DNA of 64,000 bases from Novipirellula sp052161655 (GTDB taxonomy: Bacteria; Planctomycetota; Planctomycetia; Pirellulales; Pirellulaceae), in the NCBI RefSeq assembly GCF_052161655.1, contig NZ_CP197418.1, forward strand, positions 1,054,001-1,118,000, in the 5' to 3' direction. The position numbers were made by a program, and so were the translations under genes. Every line of letters starts with the position of its first letter. The stretch's first letter is position 1. Shown here piece by piece: positions 10,115-18,931 of the stretch. The notes beneath the pieces were generated by a model. It was not told the DNA's origin. It did not search any database and saw nothing but the letters and a program-made list of their open reading frames with translations.

Positions 10115-10280
10115 TCTTCGTAGCGAAACTCGCCAAGAGTTTCGGCTGAGGTGTGGGATAGGCTTCCAGCCTGTCATCGCGAAATGCGATTGTCGTAGCG
10201 AAACTCGCGAAGAGTTTCGGCCGGGAAAATGGAGGACAAAAGTCTTCGCGACTTTCGCTATGTGGAAGCCTATCCCACAT
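10115..10280. repeat. REP family C composite
   Basis: Two direct copies of CGTAGCGAAACTCGC followed by AAGAGTTTCGGC (from about 10119 and 10194) face an inverted arm AGTCTTCGCGACTTTCGCTA (10241-10260). An outer inverted pair, GTGGGATAGGCTTCC (10153-10167) and GGAAGCCTATCCCAC (10263-10277), encloses the inner arms. This gives a nested palindrome directly downstream of the helicase stop. The same element recurs near 16.7 kb and, diverged, near 49.5 kb. Confidence 0.85.
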
Positions 10281-10283
10281 TTA

Positions 10284-10325
10284 CAAAAAAAGGCCCGAAG
10301 CGTGATGCTTCGAGCCTTCTTGTTT
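10284..10325 (-). terminator. Rho-independent terminator of gap
   Basis: Read on the minus strand, AAGGCTCGAAGC and GCTTCGGGCCTT form a stem of about 12 bp with a 5-nt loop (ATCAC), followed by a run of T. It lies just past the gap stop codon, in the correct orientation. Confidence 0.85.
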
Positions 10326-10346
10326 GTTTAGCGATCTGCGAAAGTT

Positions 10347-11342
10347 TTACTTCGAGATCTTAGCAACGAGGTCGAGGACCTTGTTCGAGTAACCCCATTC
10401 GTTGTCGTACCATGCTACGACTTTGACGAAGGTTTTATCGAGTTGGATGCCAGCGTCGGCGTCGAATACCGAAGTGCGGGTTTCGCCGCGGAAGTCGGTG
10501 GAAACAACTTTGTCGGTGGTGTAACCGAGGACGCCCTTCATCGGGCCATCGGCTGCGGCTTTCATTGCAGCACAGATGTCTTCGTAGGTAGCTTCCTTTT
10601 CGAGTTCGACGGTCAAGTCGACAACCGAAACGTCCGAAGTTGGAACGCGGAAAGCCATCCCGGTCAACTTACCGTTGAGCTCAGGGATAACCTTGCCAAC
10701 GGCCTTAGCAGCACCGGTGCTCGAAGGAATGATGTTTTCCAGGATACCACGACCACCACGCCAATCTTTGGTCGAAGGACCGTCGACGGTTTTTTGGGTT
10801 GCGGTTGCCGCGTGAACGGTGGTCATCAAACCACGCTTGATACCGAAGCTGTCGTTGAGCACCTTGGCGATCGGAGCCAAGCAGTTGGTCGTGCACGAAG
10901 CGTTGGAGACAAATTGTTCGCCGTCGTAGCTGTCGTCGTTGACGCCCATGACAAACATCTTGGTGTCGTCTTTGGACGGAGCCGACATGACAACCTTCTT
11001 AGCACCTGCATCGATGTGGCCTTTGGCCGACTCGGCGGTCAAGAAGATACCGGTCGATTCTACAACCACGTCGGCTTTGACGTCGCCCCACTTCAGGTTC
11101 GCAGGATTGGTTTCAGCGGTGATGCGGATCTTCTTGCCGTTAACGACAAGCATTCCGTTTTCGGTCGACACTTCGCCTTCGAAAGGTCCGTGGACCGAGT
11201 CGTACTTCAGCATGTATGCCAAGTAATCAACATCGAGAAGGTCGTTGATGCCTACGACTTCGATATCATCGCGAGTCACTGATGCACGAAAGACCATACG
11301 TCCGATTCGGCCGAAGCCGTTAATTCCAACTCGTATTGCCAC
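10347..11342 (-). CDS. gap: Glyceraldehyde-3-phosphate dehydrogenase
   Basis: Glycolytic enzyme that oxidises glyceraldehyde-3-phosphate to 1,3-bisphosphoglycerate with NAD+. The N-terminal Rossmann motif is VGINGFGRIGR. The catalytic cysteine lies in ASCTTNCLAP (Cys at about residue 150), and the C-terminus has WYDNEWGYS. The frame extends to a TTG at 11360, but an AGGAG ribosome-binding site (11357-11353) sits 10 nt before GTG 11342, giving a 331-aa protein beginning VAIRVGINGFGR, the normal start for the family. Monocistronic, with a strong terminator at 10284-10325. Confidence 0.97.
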   Translation of the reverse strand: MAIRVGINGFGRIGRMVFRASVTRDDIEVVGINDLLDVDYLAYMLKYDSVHGPFEGEVSTENGMLVVNGKKIRITAETNPANLKWGDVKADVVVESTGIFLTAESAKGHIDAGAKKVVMSAPSKDDTKMFVMGVNDDSYDGEQFVSNASCTTNCLAPIAKVLNDSFGIKRGLMTTVHAATATQKTVDGPSTKDWRGGRGILENIIPSSTGAAKAVGKVIPELNGKLTGMAFRVPTSDVSVVDLTVELEKEATYEDICAAMKAAADGPMKGVLGYTTDKVVSTDFRGETRTSVFDADAGIQLDKTFVKVVAWYDNEWGYSNKVLDLVAKISK

Positions 11343-11531
11343 TGTCCTATTTCTCCTCAAGTTGATGGAGCCGAACCAGGATCACTGGCTGGCCTCGAAT
11401 AAACCGTCTATTACGGTAAGCTGATTGTCACTCGAGCAATTCGTTGCTCGAAACATTTCGTGGTCCAGTGGCAAAACACAAGCCACTTTCAATCACGATC
11501 ACGCCGCGAATTATAGGAACCCGGTAGCCCT

Positions 11532-12365
11532 TTGAACCAGCCCCCGAAAACCACGCGACCGCCAGACTGGCGTCGCCCGATCGGCGTTTCTACGGGAACG
11601 TGGAGTTATGTGAACGAGCGGTCGATCGCGGACCATTATGATGCGTTTGTGGCGGATACTCCGCTTTGTGCCCTGGACCAGTCGATTTTGAAAGAAGTCT
11701 TTCCTGGCACTTTATCGGATGATTCCTCGCTAAGCCTGACTTCGATTGTCGATTTAGGCTGCGGAAGCGGGCGGGTGGCTATGGAAATAGCCAGTCGAGG
11801 CTACCGAGTCGTCGGGGTCGATCTGAGCCAGCGGATGCTCGAAGTGATGATGGCAAAAGCCTCGCAGCAAGAGTTGCAGGGACGGATCCACGCGATCCGT
11901 GCCAATTTGGTCCAATTGGACTGTTTTGCCGACCAGTCGATTGATCACGCGGTTTGTCTGTTCAGCACGCTGGGGATGATCCAGGGACGCAAAAACCGCA
12001 GGCAAATGCTTCAACATGCCGCTCGCATTGTCCGCACCGGAGGACAATTGGTGCTGCATGTGCACAATCGCTGGTCCGCACTGCGAGAACCCGCCGGGTG
12101 GCGATCGTTGGTTCGATCGTGGATCAAATCGCGATTGCAATCGGATCATGAGTTTGGCGACAGCGTTTACCAGTACCGCGGACTCGAAAAGATGTTTATG
12201 CATCGATTCTCCAAACGCGAATTGATGGCCGATTTGCAAGCCACGCAGTGGGGCATCGCCCAGTTTCATTCGCTCTCGATCGACGGAGCCTCGATCGTCT
12301 CCGGAACCCGCAGTCCCGTGGGCGGCTTTATCGTCGTCGCCGAAAATCGCAGTGCCAACGCGTGA
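11532..12365 (+). CDS. Class I SAM-dependent methyltransferase
   Basis: 277-aa soluble methyltransferase. Motif I reads VDLGCGSGR (residues 73-81), and the acidic ribose-binding residue lies in VVGVDLSQRM. Motifs II/III are around AVCLFSTLGMIQG and VRTGGQLVLHVHN. The substrate is unknown. The first usable start is TTG 11532; the next Met codons lie beyond motif I, so a rare start seems likely. The TGA stop (12363-12365) is formed by the first bases of a REP family B element (GTGAGCCG), so the last codon abuts the repeat. Confidence 0.85.
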   Translation: MNQPPKTTRPPDWRRPIGVSTGTWSYVNERSIADHYDAFVADTPLCALDQSILKEVFPGTLSDDSSLSLTSIVDLGCGSGRVAMEIASRGYRVVGVDLSQRMLEVMMAKASQQELQGRIHAIRANLVQLDCFADQSIDHAVCLFSTLGMIQGRKNRRQMLQHAARIVRTGGQLVLHVHNRWSALREPAGWRSLVRSWIKSRLQSDHEFGDSVYQYRGLEKMFMHRFSKRELMADLQATQWGIAQFHSLSIDGASIVSGTRSPVGGFIVVAENRSANA

Positions 12366-12532
12366 GCCGTTGGCCGTAAGGCCTCGGGTAACGCCGCGCA
12401 ACCGGGCGGCGTGCGGGCTGTTGATTTAATCAAAATGTAAATAGCGTGGTGAGCCGTGGGCCGTAAGGCACCGGGTAACGTAAGGCACCGGTAATACGTG
12501 GAACCCGGCCGCTCACGCGCGAGCGGCTCACT
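12362..12532. repeat. Two REP family B elements, one with an internal duplication
   Basis: 12362-12419 is a degenerate family B copy (GTGAGCCGTTGGCCGTAAGG) whose first bases give the methyltransferase stop codon. 12449-12532 is a second copy with the canonical ends GTGAGCCG and CGGCTCAC. In it the CGTAAGGCACCGG segment is repeated in tandem, making it about 17 bp longer than the copies at 3730 and 27176. Confidence 0.85.
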
Positions 12533-12574
12533 AAATCCACAGTCCGCTTGCGCCGCGAGCGATCTAAAATCGAC

Positions 12575-13789
12575 CTACGTCACGGCATCAAACCGGTCGA
12601 CCACCGGTGCGCGACTGGCCAGATGTTTGCGTAATGAACCACGCGTCATCATCGAGTCCATATCGAGACAGCCGACGAGACAGCCATCAGAATTGACGAC
12701 GGGAATTTGCCGGTATTGGCCTCCGCTGCGAAGGATGGCGTTTTCGAGCGATTCGAATTCGCGTGCAAACGATGCGTTGTGATCCGTAATCTCTCCGACT
12801 GTCGCAAATGAGTTCGTGTCGGACTCAATGGCCGTCAATAAATCTTTGAGTCTTAGCACGCCAATCACGATGTCGCCCTGGGCTGTGACTGGCAAACTTG
12901 TCGTGTCGATCGATTGCCAGCGATGGGCGGCTTCATCAAGCGTCGCATCCATGGGAATCGAATTGTGACAATGGGTCATGACGTTGGAAACGCTCAAACC
13001 ACGCACCGATTCCATCATCTCGACTTGGCGAGCTTCGGAGATGCCAGCATAAGCAATGAACATCGCCACCAAGACCGGCCCCGGTGCCTGGGCGTAAATT
13101 CCCGCCATCGCCATCATCATCGCACATGCGATCCCGATGCGTGAGGCGAGAAAGGTGGCTCGGCGGTAGTTAGTCACCATCGCCAATAAACTTCGCAACA
13201 CACGACCGCCGTCCATCGGAAAGGCTGGGATCATGTTGAATACGACCAACATAATGTTCACCGCCAACAGGATCACAGAGAACCCCAGAAACGACGGGTC
13301 GGCGGACATTTCCACTTCGGCCAATTCTCCACTGGCCAATTCCCCACTCGCCTGCGCGGTCGCCACCGTTTCCACGGGCCCCACAAACGCATGAAAGATT
13401 TCGACCAGGATTTCAACGCCGCCAAACAGGTAAAACCCGACTAACAGCAGCGAGGCGATCACAACATTGACGGCTGGACCCGCCACCGCCACCACTAATT
13501 CTTGCCAAGCGATGCGGGGCATCCGCTGCAATCGAGCCACCCCGCCAATCGGCAGCAGCGTGATATCGATCGTGGGAATTCCGAATTTGCGAGCCGCCAA
13601 AGCGTGCCCGTATTCGTGTAGTGTCACGCAGAAAAAGACGGCAAATAGCTGTGCCATTCCAAACGCAATGCCCACTAAACCCTGCGATTGGGTTTCGTAG
13701 GCAACGTAGGCCATCAGCAAGCCAAACGTCCAATGCACGTAGACCCCAATGCCGAGGAATCGGCCTAGCTTTAATCGGCGCTCTAACAC
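12575..13789 (-). CDS. Site-2-protease family (M50) membrane zinc metalloprotease with CBS domains
   Basis: 404-aa multi-spanning protein. The zinc-binding HExxH reads HEYGH at residues 58-62 within a membrane helix. The second conserved motif, NMIPAFPMDGGR (about 183-194), supplies the third ligand Asp. The C-terminal 130 residues form a CBS pair (SVSNVMTHCHNSIPMDATLDEA onward), as in the CBS-containing S2P subgroup. The insert between the membrane halves carries ASGELASGELAEVEM, a short internal repeat. The start is GTG 13789, with GGAG 5 nt upstream. Likely role: regulated intramembrane proteolysis, with adenine-nucleotide sensing by the CBS pair. The substrate is unknown. Confidence 0.92.
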   Translation of the reverse strand: MLERRLKLGRFLGIGVYVHWTFGLLMAYVAYETQSQGLVGIAFGMAQLFAVFFCVTLHEYGHALAARKFGIPTIDITLLPIGGVARLQRMPRIAWQELVVAVAGPAVNVVIASLLLVGFYLFGGVEILVEIFHAFVGPVETVATAQASGELASGELAEVEMSADPSFLGFSVILLAVNIMLVVFNMIPAFPMDGGRVLRSLLAMVTNYRRATFLASRIGIACAMMMAMAGIYAQAPGPVLVAMFIAYAGISEARQVEMMESVRGLSVSNVMTHCHNSIPMDATLDEAAHRWQSIDTTSLPVTAQGDIVIGVLRLKDLLTAIESDTNSFATVGEITDHNASFAREFESLENAILRSGGQYRQIPVVNSDGCLVGCLDMDSMMTRGSLRKHLASRAPVVDRFDAVT

Positions 13790-13915
13790 ATTGGCTCCGT
13801 TACAACGAATCTGGTTTCTGGCATAATTGTCATCACTCGCTATCAGGTATCGTAGCGAAATAAGTTGATTTCATCCCTACCCCCGTCTTGAACCTCGTTT
13901 AGAGCGTGTAGATCT

Positions 13916-14362
13916 ATGCTTCGACACAAACTCATCCATCCGCAAATCACCGCGATTATTGCTGCTGCGGGACACCACAGCTCGATTTTGATCGCCGATG
14001 GCAATTATCCGGCTGCCAGCAAACGAGGCCCGCGAGCTGAACTGGTCAGTCTGAATTTGATGCCGGGTGTGCCCACCTGTGACCAAGTACTCGAAGCCCT
14101 GTTGTCGGCGATCCCGGTCGAGGCGATTCAGACGATGCAGACCGAAACGAGCGGACCGTACGCCTTGGATGGCGACCCACCCGTATGGGAAGATTACCGC
14201 AAAACGATCAAAAACGAGGGGCTCGATCTGGAAATCCAACCTGTCGATAAATGGGCGTTCTACGAAGCCGTTTCCACGAATGATCACGTGCTAACGATCC
14301 AAACCGCCGACCAACAACGCTACGCCAACATTTTGTTGACCGTTGGCGTGCGTATGGATTAG
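13916..14362 (+). CDS. RbsD/FucU-family sugar mutarotase-like protein
   Basis: 148-aa cytoplasmic protein. HKLIHPQI and GHHSSILIADGNYP (about 21-34) match the catalytic-histidine region of RbsD/FucU mutarotases, and WAFYEAVSTNDHVLTIQTAD matches the C-terminal strand. Such enzymes speed anomer interconversion of fucose or ribose. No transporter or kinase is adjacent, so the physiological sugar is open. Its TAG stop (14360-14362) coincides with the outer edge of REP family G. Confidence 0.85.
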   Translation: MLRHKLIHPQITAIIAAAGHHSSILIADGNYPAASKRGPRAELVSLNLMPGVPTCDQVLEALLSAIPVEAIQTMQTETSGPYALDGDPPVWEDYRKTIKNEGLDLEIQPVDKWAFYEAVSTNDHVLTIQTADQQRYANILLTVGVRMD

Positions 14363-14483
14363 CGATTGTCGTTGATCGCTCCTGCGATCATAACGTTTCG
14401 ACCGTCTCATTCCATCACAGCGTAATGACCGCGGAGCGGTCAACGACAATCTTTTGATCGCAGAGCGATCAACGACGATCCTA
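14360..14483. repeat. REP family G between two convergent genes
   Basis: Starting at the RbsD-family stop, TAGCGATTGTCGTTGATCGC runs inward. From the other side the minus strand starts TAGGATCGTCGTTGATCGCT, and an internal copy reads inward from about 14448 on the minus strand. The ends are therefore inverted repeats, and both convergent genes take their TAG stop from a repeat end. Confidence 0.8.
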
Positions 14484-15782
14484 CGGCAGTAGCGACGCAC
14501 AAACGAGTTCCTTGTCGTTGCGGGCATAGATGAACCCGTTGGCGATGGCGGGGGCGGACCAGACAACGCCGTCACGTCGATTGAGTTGCTCGCGTGTCGG
14601 CGAGATCAGGTTTGTTCGCGAGTGCTCGTGATAGCCATCGGGAGCAACCGTTGCAAAGATCAACTCTCCTTGCTCGTTCAGCATGATTTCGGATTCGCCG
14701 TGACGGATCGTGTGAATCGTTGCCCAGCGAGCACGGTTGACCGCGTTCTGGTCTTCCCAAACACGGTCGCCGCTGGCCATGTCCAAGCATCGCATCTCAC
14801 CATAGCTGTCGACCCCGTAGATGTAGTCGCCTTTGATAAACGGGTTGCTGATCATGCAGTGAAGGGCGTCGGTATTCTTTTCGTCAATGCCCACTCGGTG
14901 CCACAGTTTTTTGGCTGCGGGTTTGTCCTGATCTAAACGAATCAGCATCGAGCCGTCATAAAACGACGAAACAAACAGCTTGTCATCCTGAACCACAGGC
15001 GTCGGAACGCCGATCGGCATGTTTCGCGGCAGCATCGCGATACTCCAAAACACTTTGCCATTGGCTGGGTTCAATCCGCTCACGGACTCACCGGTCCAAC
15101 ATACCAAAACGTCTTGGTCGCCTTGTTTGATTAAGATTGGCGAACTGTAGCCGGCGCGTTCATCCAAAGCATGCCACACTTCCTTGCCCGTGGTGCGATC
15201 CATTGCAACGACACAAGCGTCTTTTTCGCCGGCGGCAATTTGGATCACGGTGTCGTGATAAATGATCGGCGCGGTGGTGATGCCCCAAATCGGCATACGA
15301 GCGTTGTAGTCGGTCGCCAGATCACGCTTCCAAAGAATGTCGCCCGTGGCGGCGTCAAAGCAAAAGAAATTGCCCATCGCGCCGACCGAATAGGCCTTGC
15401 CATCATCGACGGTCACACTGGCCCGCGGTCCTGCGCGATAGCTGATCGTGTAATTGACATCGTAGGTGTGCTTCCACAGCTCTTTGCCTGATTTGGCATC
15501 GAAGCACAAGACGCGTTCGACTTCCATTTCTTCGTCACCGGCGCCATGGTCAGTTACGTAAACGCGTCCTTCGGCGATCGTCGGGCCGCTGTAACCGGCA
15601 CCGATCGGGACCGACCATTTGCGTTGCAATTTCCCAGTGGGTAATTCTTTGATGAGCCCCGTTTCCCGGAGCACCGCGTCACGCTGAGTGCCTCGCCACT
15701 GAGGCCAATCTTCGCCGACAGCGGCGGTCGTCACACAGACGGCCGAGATCAGCACGATGCTGGAAAGAGAGAACGCACGCAT
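14481..15782 (-). CDS. Secreted PQQ-like beta-propeller protein
   Basis: 433-aa protein with a Sec signal peptide (1-23). Propeller blades follow with the typical repeats VLCFDAKSGKELWKH, FCFDAATGDILWKR and VVAMDRTTGKEVWHA. This is the BamB/PQQ-like WD40 fold that planctomycetes encode in many copies. There is no cytochrome or dehydrogenase domain, so it is a scaffold or binding protein rather than a recognisable PQQ enzyme. DWPQWRG at the mature N-terminus is typical of the planctomycete subfamily. It ends at a TAG shared with REP family G. Confidence 0.88.
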   Translation of the reverse strand: MRAFSLSSIVLISAVCVTTAAVGEDWPQWRGTQRDAVLRETGLIKELPTGKLQRKWSVPIGAGYSGPTIAEGRVYVTDHGAGDEEMEVERVLCFDAKSGKELWKHTYDVNYTISYRAGPRASVTVDDGKAYSVGAMGNFFCFDAATGDILWKRDLATDYNARMPIWGITTAPIIYHDTVIQIAAGEKDACVVAMDRTTGKEVWHALDERAGYSSPILIKQGDQDVLVCWTGESVSGLNPANGKVFWSIAMLPRNMPIGVPTPVVQDDKLFVSSFYDGSMLIRLDQDKPAAKKLWHRVGIDEKNTDALHCMISNPFIKGDYIYGVDSYGEMRCLDMASGDRVWEDQNAVNRARWATIHTIRHGESEIMLNEQGELIFATVAPDGYHEHSRTNLISPTREQLNRRDGVVWSAPAIANGFIYARNDKELVCASLLP

Positions 15783-15836
15783 GGTGTTTCCTGGAAGTGT
15801 GAAGGAAAATGAATGGGCAGCGGAAAAGGCAAACGC

Positions 15837-16568
15837 TTAGACGACTGAGTTTTCTTCGCTTAGTTTAGGATGACTTTCGGAGCGACCGATCAGCCACAGG
15901 AAAAATGCTGCGGAAAGTCCGGCAGAACCAAAGATCATGCACATCACCATAATTTGATAGCGTGCGGCAATCAGGGGCGAGACCCCTGCCAATACCTGAC
16001 CCGTCATCATTCCGGGAATTGAAACAATGCCGACCGCATACAGCGAGTTGGTGATCGGAATGAACGCCGCTTTCAAGGCAACTTCGCGAGCTTCCAAATC
16101 TGTAGATCCTCGCTGTGATTCGGCATAATAGCGTTCCGCCGCCAAACTGACGGAATTCATACTACTGGAAAGCGTCATTCCCGCCAGCGGAATGAAAACA
16201 CGCGGGGCAAACCATGGATCCAACCCAAGCACAATTTGCGTCATCACCAGGAACGTCGATCCGGCGCCAAGCAAGATCGCCAAAAACGAGAAGCGAAAGT
16301 TCCTAGCGCGGTCGCGTGGAATGGATCGAAGCGAGATCCAGCTGGCCGCAATCAGCATCGCTGTAAACACCACAATCACAACAAGCGATGTGTCGGTGCT
16401 GAAAATGTAACCCAGCAGATAACCGACCAACGCCAGTTGCAAGACCATGCGGATCACTCCGATCATGGCCGCTCGAAACCCCAGCGACCAGCGAATCATC
16501 AGTGCAAGGACGAGCACGACCGGCAATAACGCAAACGCCAATCGATGCAGTGGTATGACGTCGGTCAT
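15837..16568 (-). CDS. FetB/YbbM-type ABC transporter permease (UPF0014)
   Basis: 243-aa integral membrane protein with about seven hydrophobic segments. Family features visible are the RMVLQLALVGYLLGYIF helix, the LAGMTLSSSMNS motif (about 128-139) and the AERY-centred cytoplasmic loop with IPGMMTGQVLAGVSP. In E. coli the homologue FetB forms an iron exporter with the ATPase FetA. No FetA-like ATPase is adjacent here, so the partner must be elsewhere or absent. Confidence 0.88.
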   Translation of the reverse strand: MTDVIPLHRLAFALLPVVLVLALMIRWSLGFRAAMIGVIRMVLQLALVGYLLGYIFSTDTSLVVIVVFTAMLIAASWISLRSIPRDRARNFRFSFLAILLGAGSTFLVMTQIVLGLDPWFAPRVFIPLAGMTLSSSMNSVSLAAERYYAESQRGSTDLEAREVALKAAFIPITNSLYAVGIVSIPGMMTGQVLAGVSPLIAARYQIMVMCMIFGSAGLSAAFFLWLIGRSESHPKLSEENSVV

Positions 16569-16660
16569 GGATCAGGGCAATGGTTACGAGTAAGCGAAAG
16601 CAGCGAAAAGAATTTTGCCCATCGTATCCATTTCTAGAGCGTTGACGATGGTAGCGGCGT

Positions 16661-16818
16661 CTTCTCGTAGCGAAACTCGCCTTCTCGTAGCGAAACTCGC
16701 CAAGAGTTTCGGGGAGGGGCACGAGCGGACGAAAGTCTTCGCGACTTTCGCTACGAGGGAAGCCTATCCCGCATTTTGTTCACGCGGGTTACCCGGTGCC
16801 TTACGGCCCACGGCTCAC
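16661..16818. repeat. REP family C plus half of a family B element
   Basis: The CTTCTCGTAGCGAAACTCGC arm occurs twice in direct tandem (16661 and about 16680). It is followed by AAGAGTTTCG and the inverted arm AAAGTCTTCGCGACTTTCGC (about 16732-16751), then GGAAGCCTATCCCGC. 16783-16818 is the right half of family B (ACCCGGTGCCTTACGGCCCA then CGGCTCAC). It fills most of the gap between the FetB-like gene and the first sulfatase. Confidence 0.85.
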
Positions 16819-16846
16819 ATTGCAGCGGAGTTGCGATTTTGCAAAA

Positions 16847-18736
16847 TTACTTTTGCTTGCTCAGTCGCAACAGTCGTACTTCCATCACTTCGTCGCCAGG
16901 GACTTCAGTCGCCGAAATTTTCAACAGCCCACGACCTTTCGCCAACGTGATCTTGCCAACGTTCATCGGTTTGAAATCTTTGACGTACGATTCAGATCCG
17001 CGATTAGGAGTCCGATCGGATTCGGCTCCGTACGCCGGCGGATCGTGAGCCTGAGTGACTTTACCTGTCAGTTTTGCGTCGCCAAAATCGAGTTGAAACT
17101 TGGCTCCAACGTCATCAGCGGCACACGCGTAAAAGATCTCGACGTCGAACGTTGCCGTTTCCGAGACTTCGATATCCCACGTGATCGCGTCCTCAGGATT
17201 GCCCACCCAGTGGGTAAAGTACGAACAGTTGGGCGCTCTCGCACTTCGCTGGACACTGCCATGTTCCACCCCGTCACGTGCCGGCAGCAACGTAGTCGGT
17301 GCTTCGCCGACAGGGAAAGGACGCTCGTCGGGTTTGACAAGATCGCCAAGCTGCTGGACATACTGGTCCGCAGTCCGTTTCATCTCACGCACCAAGTCGG
17401 GATGCTGGTTCGAGACATCGGTGTCCTGACCAGGGTCCGCGGTGATGTCATAAAGTTTGCCTGACGGATCCATGCGGAATTGCTGATTGCGAATACTCAC
17501 TCGCGGTTCTGGCGTTTTGCCTTTTCCGCCCCGTGGCGGTTGGTACGAGATCAACATCCGGTCGCTCCACTGGGTGTCGTTGCCTCGCAGCAGTGGAACA
17601 AGCGATCGACCATCGAGCGGTTTCTGCGTCGAGTGGGGAACCGAGGCGAGTTCGGTCAGCGTCGGCAACAAATCAACCGCTCCGGCAATCGGCTCAATCG
17701 TCTTGCCTTTGACGATATGGCCTGGCCATCGCATCAGCATCGGGACTCGTACGCCACCTTCGTCGATACTCCCTTTGCGGCCTTTCATACCACCGTTCCA
17801 TCGCCATCCGTTGGGGCCATTGTCGCTGAAATAAATGACGATGGTGTCCTCGGCGATCGAGAGTTCGTCAATCTTCTTAAGCACACGGCCGACGTTCCAG
17901 TCGATGTTTTCACACATTGCCAATGCGGCTCGCAAATGAGGCATGTCCTCTTGTTTGGGATTGCGGTTGTGCATTTTCAAAGGCCGATTGGCGACCTTGT
18001 CAAAATACTCATCCGGAACTTGCATCGGCGAATGCGGAGTGTTGTACGGCAGGTAGCAGAAGAACGGTTTGTCCTGCTTGTGATTCGTCTCCATGAACTC
18101 CATCGCATGCGTCGTTAAATCGTCTGTGATGTAGCCTTTACCTCGCGTGATTTCATTGTTGTGTTCCAACATCGGGTCAAAGTAATGGCCCCAATGCCCC
18201 GAGGTGAAACCGTAATATTCCTCGAACCCGCGAGCGTTGGGATGGTAAGGAAATTGGGATCCATTGTGCCATTTTCCAAATGCGCCGGTCGCATACCCTG
18301 CTTGTTTGAAAATGTCGGCAATCGTGACTTCGTCGGGATTGATCCGTTCTTGGCCTGTGGAAACACCTCGCACGCCCGTTCTGGCGTAATAGCGGCCGGT
18401 TAAGAATTCGGCTCGGGTGGGCGCGCAAACGGGACAGACGTAAAACCGATCAAACAACACGCCATCGGTCGCCAACGAGTCAATGTTCGGAGTCGACAGA
18501 TTCGTATTGCCATGCACACTGAGGTCACCCCAGCCTTGATCATCGGCAAGCATGATGACGATATTGGGATGCTCGGCCGCTCGGGCAATTCGCGATTGGA
18601 AGCAAGCGATTTGTGCGAGACAAAGCACTGTCGCAACCACGAGCGTGGCATAGCGGAAGCCAACAAGTTTGCGAAGCGATGCTGAGGTGGGCGGGCAATG
18701 ACGGAGTGCCATCGTCGAGGCAAATGAGCGAGTCAT
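16847..18736 (-). CDS. Type I sulfatase with extra C-terminal domain
   Basis: Exported sulfatase. The formylglycine motif is CAPTR (Cys104 of the chosen start), preceded by the metal-binding MLADDQGWGD and followed by GKWHNG. ATG 18736 has an AGAGGA ribosome-binding site 6 nt upstream and gives a plausible signal peptide (LVVATVLCLAQIACFQSRI), hence 629 aa rather than the longer open frame. After the sulfatase core (to about 480) there is an extra domain of about 130 residues (DAITWDIEVSETATFDVEIF onward) resembling a carbohydrate-binding beta-sandwich. It is last in the long minus-strand locus. The substrate is unknown. Confidence 0.92.
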   Translation of the reverse strand: MTRSFASTMALRHCPPTSASLRKLVGFRYATLVVATVLCLAQIACFQSRIARAAEHPNIVIMLADDQGWGDLSVHGNTNLSTPNIDSLATDGVLFDRFYVCPVCAPTRAEFLTGRYYARTGVRGVSTGQERINPDEVTIADIFKQAGYATGAFGKWHNGSQFPYHPNARGFEEYYGFTSGHWGHYFDPMLEHNNEITRGKGYITDDLTTHAMEFMETNHKQDKPFFCYLPYNTPHSPMQVPDEYFDKVANRPLKMHNRNPKQEDMPHLRAALAMCENIDWNVGRVLKKIDELSIAEDTIVIYFSDNGPNGWRWNGGMKGRKGSIDEGGVRVPMLMRWPGHIVKGKTIEPIAGAVDLLPTLTELASVPHSTQKPLDGRSLVPLLRGNDTQWSDRMLISYQPPRGGKGKTPEPRVSIRNQQFRMDPSGKLYDITADPGQDTDVSNQHPDLVREMKRTADQYVQQLGDLVKPDERPFPVGEAPTTLLPARDGVEHGSVQRSARAPNCSYFTHWVGNPEDAITWDIEVSETATFDVEIFYACAADDVGAKFQLDFGDAKLTGKVTQAHDPPAYGAESDRTPNRGSESYVKDFKPMNVGKITLAKGRGLLKISATEVPGDEVMEVRLLRLSKQK

Positions 18737-18931
18737 CAAGGGTCCTCTGGGTCGGGATGCGGGGGCGGGCGTTTCTGAAGCCAAACGGCGACCCCTCAAT
18801 CGTAACCCGAAACGGACTGCCAAGCATCCTCCGCACATACCAACGGCATAATCAGATTGTGCAATATCTATCAGTACAGCAATTTTTCCGCGTGAGCGGC
18901 GAATCGCCGAAAACGAAACTGACTTGGAACA

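Noticed and set aside
10443..11282. 279-codon open frame opposite gap
   Set aside because: Antisense shadow of a strongly conserved gene; no signature and no ribosome-binding site.
16796..17464. 222-codon frame opposite the sulfatase C-terminus
   Set aside because: Starts in a repeat and overlaps a clear gene; composition typical of a shadow.
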